From the NCBI GenBank assembly GCA_007922195.1, contig ML681963.1, positions 58,320,584-58,384,583 of the forward strand: a stretch of DNA of 64,000 nt, read 5' to 3'. The DNA is from Podocnemis expansa (Eukaryota; Chordata; Testudines; Podocnemididae). The notes below the pieces were generated by a model. It ran no database searches and was not told where the DNA came from. It saw nothing but the letters and a program-made list of their open reading frames with translations. Every line of letters begins with the position of its first letter. Position 1 is the stretch's first letter. A program made the position numbers and the translations under genes. This document shows positions 44,776-56,660 of this stretch, in pieces.

Positions 44776-45180
44776 ATGTTTCCAAGGGATAGCCGTGTTA
44801 GTCTAGTCCAGCAAAAAAACCAAGGAATCATGTGGCACTTTAAGACTAACAGATTTATTTTTCGCATGAACTTTCGTGGGAGAAAATCCCACTTCGTCAG
44901 ATGCTTCAAAGATGGGTGAACTTACAGAATGGAATGAAAATAAATGCAAGGGGGTGTAAAACATAGGATCAGGCCATACAGTAACAGCAAATCAGAGCAG
45001 TTGTTAGGTTTAAACCCTGGGAAGCCTGAAGTCAAATTACCTTTTGTAATGGGAAAAGAACCCGTAGTCTCGATTAAGTCCTGCTTTCACAGAATTTAGC
45101 TTGCATATTAATTTGAGTTCTGCTGTTTCTCTTTGAAGTCTTGATGTCCCAGCCACATCTCTGACCAGTCGTTAACAAAT
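44776..45180 (-). mobile_element. 5'-truncated PLE, end of GIY-YIG coding region plus 3' end
   Basis: The minus strand carries the last codons of the PLE polyprotein (around 45180-45040), then the 3' untranslated end and terminal ACGGCTATCCCTTGG. The 8-bp repeat TAATGTGG lies at 44768-44775 and 45181-45188. Sequence order is collinear with 56255-56660. Confidence 0.78.
44864..44904 (-). ncRNA. Hammerhead-like motif in PLE end
   Basis: Minus-strand order: GCAT, CTGACGA, extra A, a six-pair hairpin GTGGGA/TCCCAC, GAAAGTTC, ATGC. Helices I and II are intact. The AGCT that would form a dimeric helix III reads AGTT here. Confidence 0.45.
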
Positions 45181-45188
45181 TAATGTGG

Positions 45189-46511
45189 CTGTGACTGCAT
45201 GCCATGCACCAGTGTTCATTTGCTGCAAACCTTTTTTTTCCTCAAGTCCTCTTCAGAGGGCTGGGAGTTCTTTTGTTGACTAAGGGCCTGGTCAGCTTCA
45301 GTTTTACAACCAAAACAATTTGAGTGATAGGAGCATAAAAAGGCATCTGCAAAAGCTGCATTCTATCTGGTAAGCACTATTATTAAAGGTCAAAGGGAAT
45401 TCCACCCCCCTCCCGTTTGGTCAAAATATTCATTTCTGAGTTGACCCCTACTTCCCCGAGGCCAGGGAAGTGCAGGGCACAAGGCAGAAAAAGTGTACAT
45501 GATGTGGCTGTCTTGTGTTCAAGCACACTGTCCTTCACACAAACTCTTAATCATGAACGTTTCTCCTGCCATTTGGCTGATAACTACAGGTCACTGGCTC
45601 AGCAGTAGCTCTTTTTCTTGATGCCCCTTTAAAAAGTAAAGGAGGTCTCTTTCTAAAGCATCTATTACAGCTGCTAGCATCTCTCTCAAGTAAAGGAAAT
45701 TACAGCTCTGTTACCCCTGTATGCCTGTAGCTTCTAATTCTGGTCAAGTATCAAGTCCTGGGAAGGGAAGTAGGCTCAGGTTACCACCCCAATAACTGGC
45801 TTCTTGTGGTCTGAACCACAATTTAGACCATCTGTTGCCTGGGAGTCACTGCACATGCCAGTTGCAGAGTTCCTGATTGCTGCCCTCCTGCAAAAAAGGT
45901 AACACTCCAAGAGCAGGATTGCTCAGGTTTGGAGCAGGTCAGGAAACTACTGAGCAGAGACAGAAGGGAGCACGGGAAGCAGGGAGATCAGTTCTTTAAT
46001 TCATCACCACACTGTCAAAGCAGAGCTGAAATGAATTTACATCTGCAAAGCTGACACTATCCAGATACAGAATTGGATGCAGTCATCTGGTGTCAATTAC
46101 TCTCATGGTACAGACCTGAGCTGCTTGAAAATCAGTCTCCTTTGTTGCAATGCTTCTCCTTTGTACTATTTTTTAAATTTTCTCTCAAACTCTGACTTTT
46201 AAATGAGAAATCATCCATTACTCAAGGCAAAAGGACTTTTTGCAATCAAGATTTGTTTTGTATAATGCTGCTCAGAGCTACTTACTTCTCAGAGAGAAAG
46301 GGAAGTGGAAAGCATGTTCCTTCTTGCACAACTGCTTTACCACTGCTGCAGCACCTCATGAGATGGAGATGTTGGCAGTGACAGACAGGGAAGGGGGGGG
46401 GGAGCTTTTGGCCAATTTGAGGGGCAAAATTACACAAACAGGCACTATAGACCCAAACAGGCATAGAAGGCAGGAGCCTGCACTTAATGTTAAGGAGCTC
46501 AACTTCCTCAG
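45189..46511. other. Unassigned DNA
   Basis: Nothing recognisable. Confidence 0.35.
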
Positions 46512-46765
46512 ACCTCCAGCATCTGATGAAGTGAAATTCTCTCCCACAAAATCTCATGTGATAAATTTGTTAGTCTTTAAAAGTGCCACCAGACTCCTTG
46601 TTCCAAAGGGGTAGCTGTGTCAGTCTAGTCCAACAAAACAAACAAGGAGTCTGGTAGCACTTTTTAAAGACTAACAAATTTATCTATCACATGAGCTTTC
46701 ATGGGAGAAAATTCCCGATTGGTCAGACACTTGAAAATTGGGAACTTACTAAACTCCTTGTTTGC
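46512..46765. mobile_element. Tail-to-tail inverted pair of PLE 3' ends
   Basis: A forward tail (46512-46601) ends in ACTCCTTG and is followed directly by a reverse tail starting CCAAAGGGGTAGCTGTGTCA (46603-46765). The orientation is opposite to the other pairs: the outer PLE termini face each other at the junction. Confidence 0.68.
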
Positions 46766-49084
46766 TTTTCAATCCTGTATGTATTCCTCTTCAGTCCAAA
46801 TGCTACGTTACCTCGCAGAACTAGCACTACATGCTGCAACATCCACTGAAAGCACTTGTGTTTGACAGCACTTTGCACAGAAAATTTCGACACATGCACT
46901 GACTCTCCAACTCTCTTCCCAAGTTCTTGGTGCAGGGGCCAAACTCTCATCTCTCCATGAAGTGCCCTGCAGTGCTATGCAAATAGAGAAACAAGTAATG
47001 CATCACAGAGGTCCCAGCAGTCCCCTGACCCAGCCATTTCCAACACCACATCCTTATGGAGTGGTAGCACCAAAACTACAAACCTGGTTGTTAGTGAGAT
47101 GTACAGGGATAATAAAAAAAACAGTGAGGGAAATTTGAATGAAACAAATTACTTTTGAGAACAACAGGATGTGTGCAGGGCAGCCTTTTAACTCGGAGAG
47201 ACTCAACTTGCTATGCCCTCGAGGTAAAGGCCAGAAAAGGTTCACACCCTCAGAAGTGAACCCTTTTCTCCATTGTAGAGAAGATGTGCTGTGCTCACTA
47301 GCTGAAAAGTATGACAATGACTTCCTGTGTTTACACCAAGGCACAGAGGCAACAGCCCGTGCAGAAAGGCCATTGAGCAGGGCAGTTCAGTTACAGCCGA
47401 AGAATTTCCAAGTTGATTTGCTCGCTCACATATTTGTAGATTCAGGGCCTTCAGTTCAACAAGGTGAATAATGGAAATCCCAGCATGCTAATAACCCCAT
47501 GGAACAAAGAACGTGCTATCTGAATAGAGCATTTGTGGCAAGCCATCCAAGATCCACTGAACAATAACTCAGTCAAACCAATCCTCTAACTGCAGCAGAA
47601 AGTTACACTGGCTTACTGAATGCAAGGGATCTGATTAAAACCTAATACAAACCCAACTGCCATGGTGATACATTAGGAGCAAAGGAGACACTGTGACTCA
47701 CGGCTGGAATCTGTTACAGCAGGTGCTGTGAGCAGAACCTTTCACCAGAAAACCACCACTTCACTAGCAAAACATTTAAGTAATTGCCCAGAAACAAAAG
47801 CAGCCACCTCATAAACCACATAGTGACAACAACACAGGGATAGCGTTTCCTACCCATTATATGGGGCTGAAGATTGGACTCTTCTCATTAAGTTACTCAG
47901 TCTCCACCTTAGAGTCCCTGCCTCCGGTTTTGTTAGTGATACTGAGTTCCAGAGCCCCCTTCATCGCTCCCTACCACACTCATACAAGAGGAAGAGAGCA
48001 AACAGGAAGGGCTCCCTGACGTAAAATGAACTGCTAACAAAAATAATTATACTGACATAATGAGCCTCACCCTATTTAAGCAGATTGCAAAACTCTCAAT
48101 AACAGCAGTGGGGCAGGGGCAGGCCCCATAGGACTTAAACAGAAGGAGCTACTTGGGGCTGGTTCTTAGAAGACGTATGAAGACCTAGAGACTCTTGTCT
48201 GGAACAAGAACTCTGCAACCCCTTCCAAAATTAAGACTTTCGCATGTTGAAGATCTGAAACCACAATGATCCTGTTCATTTCAGCTGCATTGCTGCCTGT
48301 GGCAGCATGATCAAGCATGCACACATGAAGTTAAATCTCTTTGAGAAAGCAAGTCACCTCTTGGGGATCTCCTCCTTCCACCAAGATGCTCAGAGCAGCG
48401 TGTGAGCGTGCAAGCTGTCCATTCAAGCTCACTGACTTACATAATGGGTTTGGGGAGAGCTGGAAAATACAGAATACAGCTTCTCTTGACCAGACCTCCT
48501 TGCAATCTTTTGTATACTTAATACTTTAACTATTTCTCTGGAGTAAGTGCCACAATTCCTGGGCATACCCCAAAACTCTCGGAATGAGTAACAGACATTT
48601 TTCTTGGTACCAAGGCTTTCACTGAGTCTACGGCAGCCACTCAACTACACTCAGATTAAATGGGTGGACTTTAGAAAAAAATAACACAAACGTGAAGATC
48701 TTCGAAACTCTTTGTGCACCATAGTTGTGTAAATCTGAATAATACGCTCTCGTGGCATGAGGGAGAGATGTAACAGGGATGCTCTATACTCCTCCAGGAC
48801 CACACATCCTGGCATGGCTGAGTGGCCAAAGCCTGCGGCACACATCAAGGGATGGCTGAACCGAGGAGGGTTTTCTTTACTAGAAAAACGCTTTACCTTT
48901 CTGTCAATCCAGACACACAGACACAGTCAATTTCAAGAACATAAAAGCAAGGAGCCTCAGCTTCTGTACTTAACAGGCACTTAAATCTCTCCACTCTTTA
49001 AAACATCACTGTATCCACCAAGGTGCCATCTGAGTGTTTCGAACACTAATACGTTTCTTCTCTCTGCACTCCTGTGAGACTGGG
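46766..49084. other. Unassigned DNA
   Basis: No exon or named repeat is supported. Confidence 0.35.
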
Positions 49085-49215
49085 AAGCATTTTGTCACCA
49101 TTTCACAGAATGTGGAGCTGAAGCATAGAGGGATTCATTAACAGCGAATCTGTGGCAAAGAGAGTAACTGAACCCAGATACTGAGTCCCAGTCCAAGGCT
49201 CTAACCACAAGGCCA
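49085..49215 (-). repeat. MIR SINE, antisense
   Basis: GAATGTGGAGCTGAAGCATAG, AACTGAACCCAGATACTGAG and CCAAGGCTCTAACCACAAGG follow the antisense MIR order through to the tRNA-like head. Confidence 0.65.
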
Positions 49216-51212
49216 TCCTCCTTCCTGTTCTGGAAATACATGATATATTCTGGCATGCTGCAATTATTTAACATAGATACCAAATCTTCAGAGGCTATTT
49301 CCTCCTTTGTTAAAAGCCCCTCTTGTACATATGCTATAGATCTAAATCCAGTAAGTCTCTATGGGCAACTTTTTTCATGAAGAGAAATAAAACAAGCACA
49401 GAACTGAGTTACTGGGGACACAAGTCTTTCAAGTGTGACCATAAATGACAAACTTTTCTGGCTGTTTCTGTTAAGGCTGGAGCTTTGAAAGCCAGCTAAG
49501 CTAAAGAAAGAAGGTAATTTTGTTCTTGAATGAGTGTGTCTACATATGGAGTTATTCAGGACCAGCTAATGAATGATAAATTCATACCCTACCTCAAATG
49601 ACGTTAACTTTCAAGGGTAGAAAAGCTTTTAGTTTCAGCGCCAGTGCCGCTTCCTATCTCTATCATGGGACTGCGAAGCATCTTGGGTAATGTCTTGGCA
49701 CAACACAGTGGAGAACTGCAACCCTTGGAGAGGAATTTCTTTGCTTTAGTGAGTTGAAGTTAGATTCCTGAGTTAGGCATTCTGCAGTTCAGTGTCATTC
49801 CTTGTGTGTCATGAGAACAGCATGAAAATCTATTTAACTCCTCCATGTCCAAGCAGCAGGGTCCTGGGAGGGAGCGAATGCTCCTGTTTGTCTGCTGCTG
49901 GTGCAGATCAGAGGCAAAGGGCATCGTCTATGTCAGATGTTGCACCACCACAAAAACAGCTTGAAAAGTCCCCACAAAAGGGAAATCCAAACCGTGGGCT
50001 TGGGGTCCAACAGAACTGAAGCTGTTCTGAAGTTACTGGAATTTCATTCACTCCCGCATCCAACCCATCTCAAACATGTAAAATCCTTTCATGAGAATGG
50101 ACTGCCAATTGTTTTTGCAGTTTGCATTTTGTGTTTAAACTACCTCCTCAAGGCCTCAGGAGCCAGTGCTCAGCCTGGATGGGATTTTTATGGTCACATT
50201 TTCAACCCCCAAAAAGTAGGGGTCTAGAATGGAAGCAACTCACTACAGCTGAAGCCTGGGGTCTGCTCTGAACAGCTGGGGGTAGGTCCCGAGTTAAGTT
50301 AATTGCTGTTCCTAAAACCCACCCTGATTTTCCAAGTGGCTCAGAGTTGGTGCTGACTAGTCACTGTTTCCCCAGATGAGATATGAGCCATTTGAGTTAC
50401 AGGATTTCCTAGGGAACACTAGACAGTTGAGTAAATAAACTCTCAAAATATCATAGCCAAATTTACATTTTAGCCTCAAATGATGAAATATCTAATCACA
50501 GTTGCAATATTTTAGGGATCATATTTGTTTCTCTATGCACTAAGTTGTTTGGTCACATTAAATAAATGTAGCAGCTGGAAAGAATATGGTTGGCCTGCTA
50601 AGATTTATGTTTAAAAAAAACAAAACCAGATCACATGTTCTGTTTGCATTCAAAGAAATGCCACTTGATCCAGCCCTAGTGGGATATCTTTTAGATGAGC
50701 AGTTGTTCCCAACCTTTTCTTTTATGCAGACCACTACATCGTCATCAAAAACTTTTGCAGACCTTCACGTGAGCAAGTTGTTTTAAACATTTTTAATATA
50801 GCCTATGGCTGACAGGAGTCAAACTTCTATATCAAGGGTTATTAAAAATGCAATTCTTTCTAATAGTTGATTATGCTAACTCACAAACTTATTGCACTTG
50901 TCACAGTACGTTTCCCTGCAGTAATTATCTCCCCCTCTCCCACTATGGACGACCTGTAGTACCCTCACAGACTACCAGCAGTCCATGATGACAGGTTAGG
51001 GAACAGAGTCTAGAGACTGAGATTTTTGCAATCTTCCCAACAAGAGCTATTGGATCTCTTAGTTCTCTGTCCATAGTTATCCATTATCAAGGAAAGTTCT
51101 GTATTTAGATTAATGCTGCTTCTGCAATCCAGTTTTGACCAAAGCCTCATTTCATGTCCTTTACAGCAACATGGGATGAAATCAGCTGGTAAGCAAGGAA
51201 ACCAACTCAACG
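49216..51212. other. Unassigned DNA with two doubtful repeat ends
   Basis: GTGTGTCTACATATGG at 49533 resembles a foldback-element end. CAGTTGTTCCCAACC at 50700 resembles a hAT end, with a possible partner GGTTAGGGAACAG at 50993. No target duplication could be matched, so neither is called. Confidence 0.35.
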
Positions 51213-51400
51213 CTAAAACCAGAGTGCTGTGGCACTTTTCAAGACTAGCAATTTTTTTTTTAACTGCATAAACTTTCATGTGTGTAACCGCTGAAGTGGG
51301 AGTATACCCACAAAAGCTCATGCAATAAATGAATTAGTCTTTAAATTGCCACAATATTCCTTGTTTTGCTGAACTAGACTAACATGGCTACCACTCTGGA
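51213..51400. mobile_element. Inverted pair of PLE 3' ends
   Basis: A reverse tail (about 51213-51287) meets a forward tail (about 51288-51400, AGTGGGAGTATACCCACAAAAG through CATGGCTACCACTCTGG). Diverged; the ribozyme-like core is partly lost. Confidence 0.6.
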
Positions 51401-53059
51401 GCTCAACCCCAGTTTTCTTCTCCCTCTCTTCCCCTCGGAATTTCAGTCCAGAGAAAACGCCTGATGAGACCGACTTAAAAGGTTACTAAAGAACCAAAGT
51501 TTCTCCTTCAGAAGAAGTGGAGGATGAGGGCCGGCTGCTGGATTGCAACTCAAGGCTCCACCTACTTCTCCAGCTCCTCCCTCTGAGGCTTAAAGGCTGC
51601 AAATGTATCCTTTGCACACCTTTTCCACAAAGCAGTGACTGACTTCCCAGGAAGTGAATGCCCACTAGTGGGGCAGTCTGGGTTATAGATAAGTAATGAA
51701 CCTGGCGTAGCTTTCACAGGAACACTCTTGTTCTGTGCAACAGACTGCGCAAGGTTACCTACTGGGATATCTATCTTTGCTGAGAAAGGCTGAGATTTCA
51801 GTGAGGTTTCAGCAGAGTGCATTGCAGTCCCCAGTGTTTGCTCAGTTAACCAGTTAAACCCCTGTGGCTCTCCAGTGGCTGGAGGATTATGGTTTAGAAG
51901 AGAGAATGCTCACTCAGCTAGGCAAAATGTTCTGCAGCCATGATCGAGCTGTGGTTAAAACCAACCCCAATGAGTCTATTCAGCCCAGAAACCTCAGACA
52001 GTTTCCATTTGCTCAATAACAAAGCATTTTTGTGGAGTGAGGTAAGAGGCCTCCAGCTGCCAGGTCTAATTCTCCACTAGGATTTCTTAAGAGTGTGGCC
52101 GAATGAGCACTGGCCAGCAAAGTCAGGGAGAAAGTATAAAAAGCAGTCAGCCTTTACAGCTCAGAAATGACAGGCAAAGCTGTTGCTGGAGATTCAGTAA
52201 TTCAGAATCCAGCATCAGAGGCAGAGATAAAGAGTCCTAGAGTTTAAAATGCAAATATATCACTCAGTGTGGCAGAGATGAAAAGGCTCACTGAGAGAGG
52301 CTGGAAGAGAGCCATACCACGCCTTGCAGGATGGCACAGTTTATGGTACTTGCTGCTCAAGCTCGGACACATCCCTTGTAACATGGCACATCTGAAATGT
52401 GTCTTTGAGGCCAGGGAAGGCTACAGGCCAAGGCTTTCAAACTTGAAGCCTTAAGTTAGGTATACCGGCTCAGAAGTGTGGAGCACCCACAGCCCCCAAT
52501 GACTTCTGGATTAGTCAGTGCACCGGCCCTCTAAAGACCAGGCCTCTCAGTCCACAAATAGATTTTGGTGCTTAACTCAAGGACCCCAATTTGACAATTC
52601 TGGTCTCACCATTTAAGTTACTGACTGTTGGTCAGCTCCCTGTCCCCGCACTCAGGTAGGTACTTACTATTCTGAAATGCTACAAATCACCTAGGTTTCA
52701 GAAAAGGACACAGCACAGATCTGCACCCCCAAATAGAGTATTGTGCATGCCAGGTAATTCTCTCTTTGCTGCACTGCCAGCCAGTGGATCAAAACTGCTG
52801 TCTGCACCCTTTTGGACTTATGTAAGTCAGACACAGCATTCCAGTCACTGGGGACTCTAGTGACTTTCCACAATTCTACCAGCAGCGCCATCTATAGCTA
52901 ACTCTAAAGGGAACCAAAGACGCCCCATTTTAAGACCCACTTTTCAGTTGCTTAGAACTTTGCCAAACTGTAACAGTTGTGGCTGAAATTTCCTACTCCA
53001 TGTGTCTATCTCATATTGAATTAGTAAAGTTTCAGCTAAAACAATCCAGTCATTTCAGA
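51401..53059. other. Unassigned DNA
   Basis: No gene supported. The last 150 bases (from about 52910) may be an old repeat, but I cannot name it. Confidence 0.35.
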
Positions 53060-53550
53060 GAATGAAATTGGAGAAAATTAATTACCCAAATGAGTTACGT
53101 TCAAAGCTGGCTGCAAAGAGTTACAACAGAGTGATCTCGAAAACTGGCTGATTGGGCAACGAAATGTCAGATGAAATTCAATGTTGATAAGTACAAAGCA
53201 ATGCAAGCTGGAAAAAATAATTGCAGCTATGCATATAAAATGATGGGATCTAAATTATGTGTTCCCACAAAAGAAACAGAGCTGTTGGAGAGTTCTCTGA
53301 AAATATCTACTCATTGAGCAGTAGCAGCCAAAAAAGCCAGTGGAACAGGATAGCAGAAAAAAGCTAGTGATGGGGATAGATAAGATGACAAAAATATAAT
53401 GCCACTATACAAATGATATGCCCACACGCTGAATGCCGTTCTGGTCATTCCATCTAAAAACAGATGTAGTAGAAATAGAAAAGGTGCAGAAAAGGGCAAG
53501 AAAAAATGTTTATGGGTACAGAACAGCTTGTGCAGAAATTTAAAAAACTG
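53060..53550 (+). pseudogene. CR1 ORF2 C-terminal fragment
   Basis: Broken plus-strand frames encode the region after the CR1 reverse transcriptase core: WATKCQMKFNVDKYKAM, AYKMMGSKLCVPTKE and NIMPLYK. Stops and shifts occur throughout. The 3' end of the same element resumes at about 53741 beyond an inserted repeat. Confidence 0.75.
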
Positions 53551-53740
53551 AGGGCATGTCTACAGTACAAACGTATGTTGACCTAATTAGTAATAAGTGC
53601 AGTTATTCATATAATTATCAGTAGTAATTACACTGCAATAAGTAGTGTAGCATTTCATGTCCGCGCTGCTTTCCTTCTGCTGGTGTGTGCATCTGCATGA
53701 CAGCAAGTGGATCATTCAATAATTGCCCAGTTCTGTTTGC
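53551..53740. mobile_element. Foldback-type element inside CR1
   Basis: It begins AGGGCATGTCTACAGTAC, the terminus type of reptile foldback elements, and separates two collinear parts of one CR1 copy. The right end is blurred. Confidence 0.4.
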
Positions 53741-53835
53741 TCCCTCAGATGCATGTGGCTCGGACACTGACAGAAGACTATGGGCTAGATGAATCATTGG
53801 TCTGACCCAGGACTACCATTCTGATGTTACATTGA
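53741..53835 (+). mobile_element. CR1 3' end
   Basis: GGACACTGACAGAAGACTATG, GGGCTAGATGAATCATTGGT and CTGACCCAGGACTACCATTC are the hallmark CR1 3' terminal sequence. It is the continuation of 53060-53550. Confidence 0.7.
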
Positions 53836-55079
53836 TTTGCCCATATTAAAAATTTTTTACGACCATTTTATTGTGACGTCCTAGCACCTCAGTGTTTTGG
53901 AGCAGGGATTTGAAATCTGGGTAGGGAGGAGGGAGTTGCCCTGGTGTTAGGGATACAACATCTCCTGCCTCTGTGACGAGTCACTTAAATTTGTCCCAGG
54001 TTACAAATCTCCAGGGGAAAAACCTGCAGTTTGCAGATTCTTTCTGAACCGAGAGCATCCAGCTACTCACAGGTCCCACATGTCAATGAGATTGCATGTG
54101 AGCCATCCTCACAGCAACTGAACATGCTCCATCTTGGGGTTGCTGGAGCTGAGCAGAACTTTCTCTGCAATTGCTTCTCCCAACACTCAGGAACCTTTGA
54201 GTGCCTCCCACTTGCACCCAGGCAGCATGGAAAGATAGGAAGCATCCCAGCTGATATGCAGAGGGGCAGGTGAGGAGGTGGGCAAGAAAGGGAAGAGATG
54301 CCGGGCTAGGGAACAGAGTCAGAAGCTCAAGGGGAAGGGTGCCTTGGGTCTGGAATGTAAAGAGGTGAGAGGCCTTAGGGCCTGTTACCACTAGAGAATA
54401 CTACCGTACAGTGCCTGGAACAGAGTCCGCTATTCATCCTCCAGGAAGACCATGGCCAACAACTTTGCTTCTCTGGCACAAAGGAATTTTCTACAACAAG
54501 GGTAAAGCATGTTTCTGCTGGAGCCAGGTTAAGACTGGGTATGAATTCCCGAGAGGCTATGGACCTCCACAAACTTCCCTGCCTTCCACTCTAAGCGTGG
54601 TGCGAATGTCTTTCACCTGGACTTCTTTAACAAACATACAGCAATGGATACACGTGTGTCCATACACATCCAAAAGAGAACACTGCACTGCCCACGCATC
54701 TTCCCTGACAAGGGGATGAGATAACAGACACATGACAGATGTTAGCCTTTGTTGTTTAATACATTTTTGGAAGTACCTCAGCAAGTACCACACCCATCAC
54801 AACAGAATAAGACCCATACAGATTCCTGAGTCATACTTCTGCTGTGCAGTACATAACTGTGAAACCCACTGACAAAGTATTTGTCCCAGTCCCACTCAAA
54901 AGGCAGGCCCCCAGAAAGGATAACAGCCTTCTATTGCTACCAGTTAGTCTAATAGTCAGATGATAGAGACCTGTGCTGTAGATCTAAAGATCTCAACCCT
55001 GTTAATAGCCTATGGGGGCACAGGAAGGACACTTAAATAAGGCTTCACATGACAGAACTATTGTCTTTTCAAAATCTTG
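53836..55079. other. Unassigned DNA
   Basis: Nothing recognisable. Confidence 0.35.
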
Positions 55080-55185
55080 ACTTCCCAAAGGCGCACAGCT
55101 CATCTACAGCAAAGCTGGGAACAGAATCCAAACTCCTGACTCCCATTTCGTGCCCTATCCTCTGGAGCACACTGCCTCACTAACA
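55080..55185 (-). repeat. MIR-like fragment, antisense
   Basis: GCTGGGAACAGAATCCAAACTC and TGCCCTATCCTCTGGAGCACA follow the antisense MIR head. Short and diverged. Confidence 0.5.
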
Positions 55186-55394
55186 CACAGGTGAGCACAA
55201 GAGAACAGTGCGACTCAGGACAGAGTTCCACTGCAATGGCAATGCTTGAGAGCGCTTTGGGACTGCAAAACATTAGCATGGCTTTTGTGCTGCAATGTCA
55301 ATCTGTCCAACCACTCTGGAAGCCTTAAAGCTTTGTCTTTAAAAAGCCTATCTGAGCCTTGCCCAGAGACTTGCTGTGCACAGATGGGCACTGG

Positions 55395-55934
55395 AGGAGG
55401 CCAATCAAATTGAGCCTGGAACACTCCACACAGGAGACCCACTTTCTCGACATTACAGTACAAATCAGGGATAGACACATCAACACCACCCTGTACCGAA
55501 AACCTACTGATCGGTATAGTTACCTACATCCCTTGAGCTTCCATCCTAAACACACCACACGATCCATTGTCTACAGCCAAGCCTTAAGACATAACTGCAT
55601 CTGCTCTAATCCCTCAGATGGAGACAGACATCTTGAGGATCTCTATCAAGCATTCTTGAAACTACAGTACCCATGTGGGGAAGTAAGAAAACAAATTGAC
55701 AGAAGTAGATGGGTACCCCAAAGTCATCTAGTACAGGAGAGGTCAAAGAAAGAAAACAACAGAACACCACTAGTCACCACATACAACCCTCAAGTCAGAC
55801 CTCTGCAACAGATCATTAAGGACCTACAGCCTGTTCTAAAAGATGATCCCTCTGTCTCTCAAGCATTGGGAGACAGACCTCTCCTTGCCTACAGACAGCC
55901 ACCCAATCTTAAACAGATACCCACCAGCAACTAA
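55395..55934 (+). pseudogene. PLE reverse transcriptase C-terminal region, truncated
   Basis: A 180-codon stretch of an open frame codes the region after the catalytic palm of Penelope-like reverse transcriptase. It includes ETHFLDITVQ, LYRKPTDRYSYLHPLSFHP, then TYNPQVRPLQQIIKDLQP and LLAYRQPPNLK. PLEs are retroelements whose polyprotein joins a telomerase-like reverse transcriptase to a GIY-YIG nuclease. The N-terminal part with the catalytic aspartates is missing, so this is a 5'-truncated, inactive copy. A frameshift separates it from the nuclease domain. Confidence 0.82.
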
Positions 55935-56404
55935 GGATCTAACAACAGAAACATTCAAGCAGGCACACACCCCTGCAACAAACCACGCTGCCAAGTCTGC
56001 CCACATATCTGCACAATAGATACCATCATGGTCCTAATCGAGCCTGCTATTCCATCAAAGGCTCATTTACCTGCTCATCTACTAGTGTGATCTATGCCAT
56101 CATGTGCCAGAAATGCCCCAACACCTTATACATTGGACAAACAGGACAATCCCTGCGCAGAAGAATAAATGAACATAGAACTGATATCAGAAATCACAAA
56201 ACAAAACAAAAAAAACCAGTTACTGAGCACTTCCATCTTTCTAATCACTCAATAAATGATTTGTTAACGACCATTGTCAGAGATGTGACTGGGACATCAA
56301 GACTTCAAAGAGAAACAGCTGAACTCGAATTAACATGCAAATTAAATTCTGTGAAAGCAGGATTGAATCAAGACTATGGGTTCTTTTCCCATTACAAAAG
56401 GTAA
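55935..56404 (+). pseudogene. PLE GIY-YIG endonuclease domain
   Basis: After a linker with CxxC-like pairs (NKPRCQVCPHI in a shifted frame), an open stretch from 56087 codes MIYAIMCQKCPNTLYIGQTG, then SLRRRINEHRTDIRNHK and VTEHFHLSNHS. This shows the YAI...YIGQTG (GIY-YIG variant), the arginine helix and the H-x-x-S-N-H segment of PLE nucleases. In PLEs the nuclease nicks target DNA to prime insertion. Several frameshifts in the linker disable the copy, although the nuclease part itself is open to its stop at 56402. Confidence 0.82.
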
Positions 56405-56660
56405 TTTGACTTCAGGCTTCCCAGGGTTTGAAACTAACAACTGCTCTGATTTGCTGTTACTGTATGACCTGATCCTATGTTTTATACCCCCTTGCATTTA
56501 TTTTCATTCCATTCTGTAAATTCACCCATCTTCGAAGCATCTGACGAGGTGGGATTTTCTCCCACGAAAGCTCAAGCTAAAAATAAATCTGGTAGTCTTG
56601 AAGTGCCACATGACTCCTTGGTTTTTTTGCGGGACTAGACTAACAGCTATCCCTTTGGAA
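56405..56660 (+). mobile_element. PLE 3' untranslated end
   Basis: It follows the polyprotein stop. CTCTGATTTGCTGTTACTGT, then the hairpin region and ACTAACAGCTATCCCTTTGG. It is the reference copy for the other PLE tails in the window and shows that these SINE-looking repeats are PLE 3' ends. Confidence 0.8.
56537..56577 (+). ncRNA. Hammerhead-like motif in PLE 3' end
   Basis: GCAT, CTGACGA, extra G, hairpin GTGGGA/TCCCAC, GAAAGCTC, AAGC. The core boxes and helix II are intact and the AGCT is kept. Helix I has one broken pair (AAGC instead of ATGC). Confidence 0.45.

Noticed and set aside
50700..51006. Possible hAT element (CAGTTGTTCCCAACC ... GGTTAGGGAACAG)
   Set aside because: Ends look right but no 8-bp duplication could be matched.
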